Shown piece by piece: positions 5,733 through 6,638 of a stretch of 6,638 nucleotides of DNA (positions within the stretch are counted from its first letter, which is position 1; each line of letters opens with the position of its first letter). A model generated the notes under the pieces. That model saw nothing but the letters and a program-made list of their open reading frames with translations. It ran no database searches and had not been told where the DNA came from. The stretch lies in the NCBI GenBank assembly GCA_015486145.1, contig WFSH01000199.1, forward strand, positions 1 through 6,638, written 5' to 3'. This stretch comes from Mesoaciditogaceae bacterium (GTDB taxonomy: Bacteria > Thermotogota > Thermotogae > Mesoaciditogales > Mesoaciditogaceae). The position numbers and the translations under genes are program-made.

Positions 5733-6638
5733 GTGATATTCACTTTGACGTTGAATCCGAGTTTGGATAGATATTTGTACGTTGATGAACTAAAAGAGGA
5801 CGACACAACACGTGTTGAGAAGGTCGAAGATTACGCAGCCGGAAAAGGTATCGATGTTTCAAGAGCTATAAAAGAATTGCGAGGTACTTCTATTGCAATA
5901 TGTCCATTAGGCGGTGAAAACGGAGAAAAAATATCCTTCATGTTAGATGATGAAGCCGTGCTCTACGCCGCAATAAGGGTTAAATCCGAGACACGAATGA
6001 ACGTTATAATTCAATCGAGGAAAAAACAGTACAGGATGAGTTTGCCGGGACAAATACTTTCTGAAGAAGAATTTTCAATGATCGTTTCCATGTTAAATGC
6101 AACCTTAAGAAAGGGTGATGTGCTCGTGGCATCGGGAAGCCTTCCTCGTGGTTTTTCGGCTGCTGTGTACGCAAAGATCGTTGAACTGGCAAAAAGCAAC
6201 GGCGCGGAAATCTATGTCGATACTGATGGAGAAAATCTAAAAGAAGCGGTTAAGTCTCACCCAACCGGTATTAAACCAAACGTTTACGAACTTTCAAGGC
6301 TTTTAGAACACGAGATAGATCCTAAAAACGAAAATTCCGTAATAAATGCCGCAAAAATCATAAGTGAAAAATACGATATCAAAGACGTACTCGTAACGTT
6401 GGGAGAAAATGGGGCGATTGCTTATTGTGAGAAAAAGGCGTACAAACTTCCCCCAATGAACGTAAAAGTCGTGAGCTCCGTGGGAGCAGGAGATTCATTC
6501 TTGGCAGCCTTTGTTTACAAGCGCAAAGAATCACTTGTAGATGCTTTAAAACTCTCTTCTGCCGCTGGAAACGCAGCCGTTATGACTGCCGGAACAACAC
6601 TTTGCTTAAAAGAGGATGTAGATCGCTTGTTACCCAAA
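5733..6638 (+). CDS. pfkB: PfkB-family 1-phosphofructokinase-like sugar kinase, 3' end outside window
   Basis: 302 codons are open to the right edge; usual family length is about 300-315, so only the last residues are missing. The N-terminus MIFTLTLNPSLDRYLYVDEL and the motif YAAGKGIDVSRAI (34-46) are typical of the 1-phosphofructokinase/tagatose-6-phosphate kinase branch (FruK, LacC). Further marks are PLGGENGE (58-65), MNVIIQ (89-94), ASGSLPRG (133-140), VDTDGENL (162-169), KPNVYE (181-186), TLGENGA (222-228) and the C-terminal GAGDSF (251-256), which has the anion hole and the catalytic base D254. It should phosphorylate fructose 1-phosphate, or a similar sugar phosphate, at the expense of ATP in the cytoplasm. 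The GTG start is chosen because the family N-terminus begins exactly there. The gene has its own promoter and is separated from the proline operon by a terminator. A fructose PTS gene downstream would favour FruK, but lies outside the window. Confidence 0.9.
   Translation, partial: MIFTLTLNPSLDRYLYVDELKEDDTTRVEKVEDYAAGKGIDVSRAIKELRGTSIAICPLGGENGEKISFMLDDEAVLYAAIRVKSETRMNVIIQSRKKQYRMSLPGQILSEEEFSMIVSMLNATLRKGDVLVASGSLPRGFSAAVYAKIVELAKSNGAEIYVDTDGENLKEAVKSHPTGIKPNVYELSRLLEHEIDPKNENSVINAAKIISEKYDIKDVLVTLGENGAIAYCEKKAYKLPPMNVKVVSSVGAGDSFLAAFVYKRKESLVDALKLSSAAGNAAVMTAGTTLCLKEDVDRLLPK

Noticed and set aside
5728..5736. ATG at 5728 as the start of the sugar kinase
   Set aside because: It is in another frame and meets TGA after two codons; the family N-terminus matches from the GTG at 5733.
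6004..6199. Two overlapping 62-codon open frames on the - strand within the kinase gene
   Set aside because: They run opposite the conserved kinase region and show no family features.

Overview
The window holds six protein-coding genes, all on the + strand and tightly packed. It is moderately AT-rich, with frequent AGA/AGG and ATA codons, strong AAGGAGG-type ribosome binding sites, GTG starts and 4-base gene overlaps. Together with the iron-sulfur-rich gene content this suggests an anaerobic, possibly thermophilic bacterium. A Thermotogota or Clostridia-type host would fit, but that placement rests on general impression only and no marker gene confirms it.

Layout: (1) bases 1-674 are the 3' part of a PflX-type radical SAM protein, cut by the window edge. 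(2) Bases 722-5543 are a four-gene operon: a small [2Fe-2S] ferredoxin-like subunit, a 600-residue FAD/NAD-binding iron-sulfur flavoprotein, a 380-residue DAO-family FAD dehydrogenase, and a 1-pyrroline-5-carboxylate (P5C) dehydrogenase. The first three genes overlap by 4 bases each, and the fourth follows 15 bases after the third with a full consensus ribosome binding site. (3) Bases 5544-5732 hold a palindrome, a rho-independent terminator, an inverted repeat and a promoter. (4) Bases 5733-6638 are a PfkB-family 1-phosphofructokinase-like gene that starts with GTG and runs off the right edge, probably only a few codons short of its stop.

The four-gene operon is best read as a proline-to-glutamate pathway. 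The catalytic flavoprotein oxidises an imino acid, most likely L-proline, to P5C. The iron-sulfur subunits carry the electrons away, and the last enzyme oxidises glutamate semialdehyde (hydrolysed P5C) to glutamate with NAD(P)+. The P5C dehydrogenase is confidently assigned and is the main argument for proline over hydroxyproline, sarcosine or opines as the substrate of the upstream complex.

The most distinctive point is the large subunit, which joins in one chain an FAD/NAD-binding core, a two-cluster ferredoxin domain, an unassigned segment of about 75 residues and a C-terminal BFD-type [2Fe-2S] motif. No mobile element, CRISPR array, tRNA or rRNA was seen, and no clearly new system is evident. 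The points worth a second look are the redox architecture and the control region of the sugar kinase gene.
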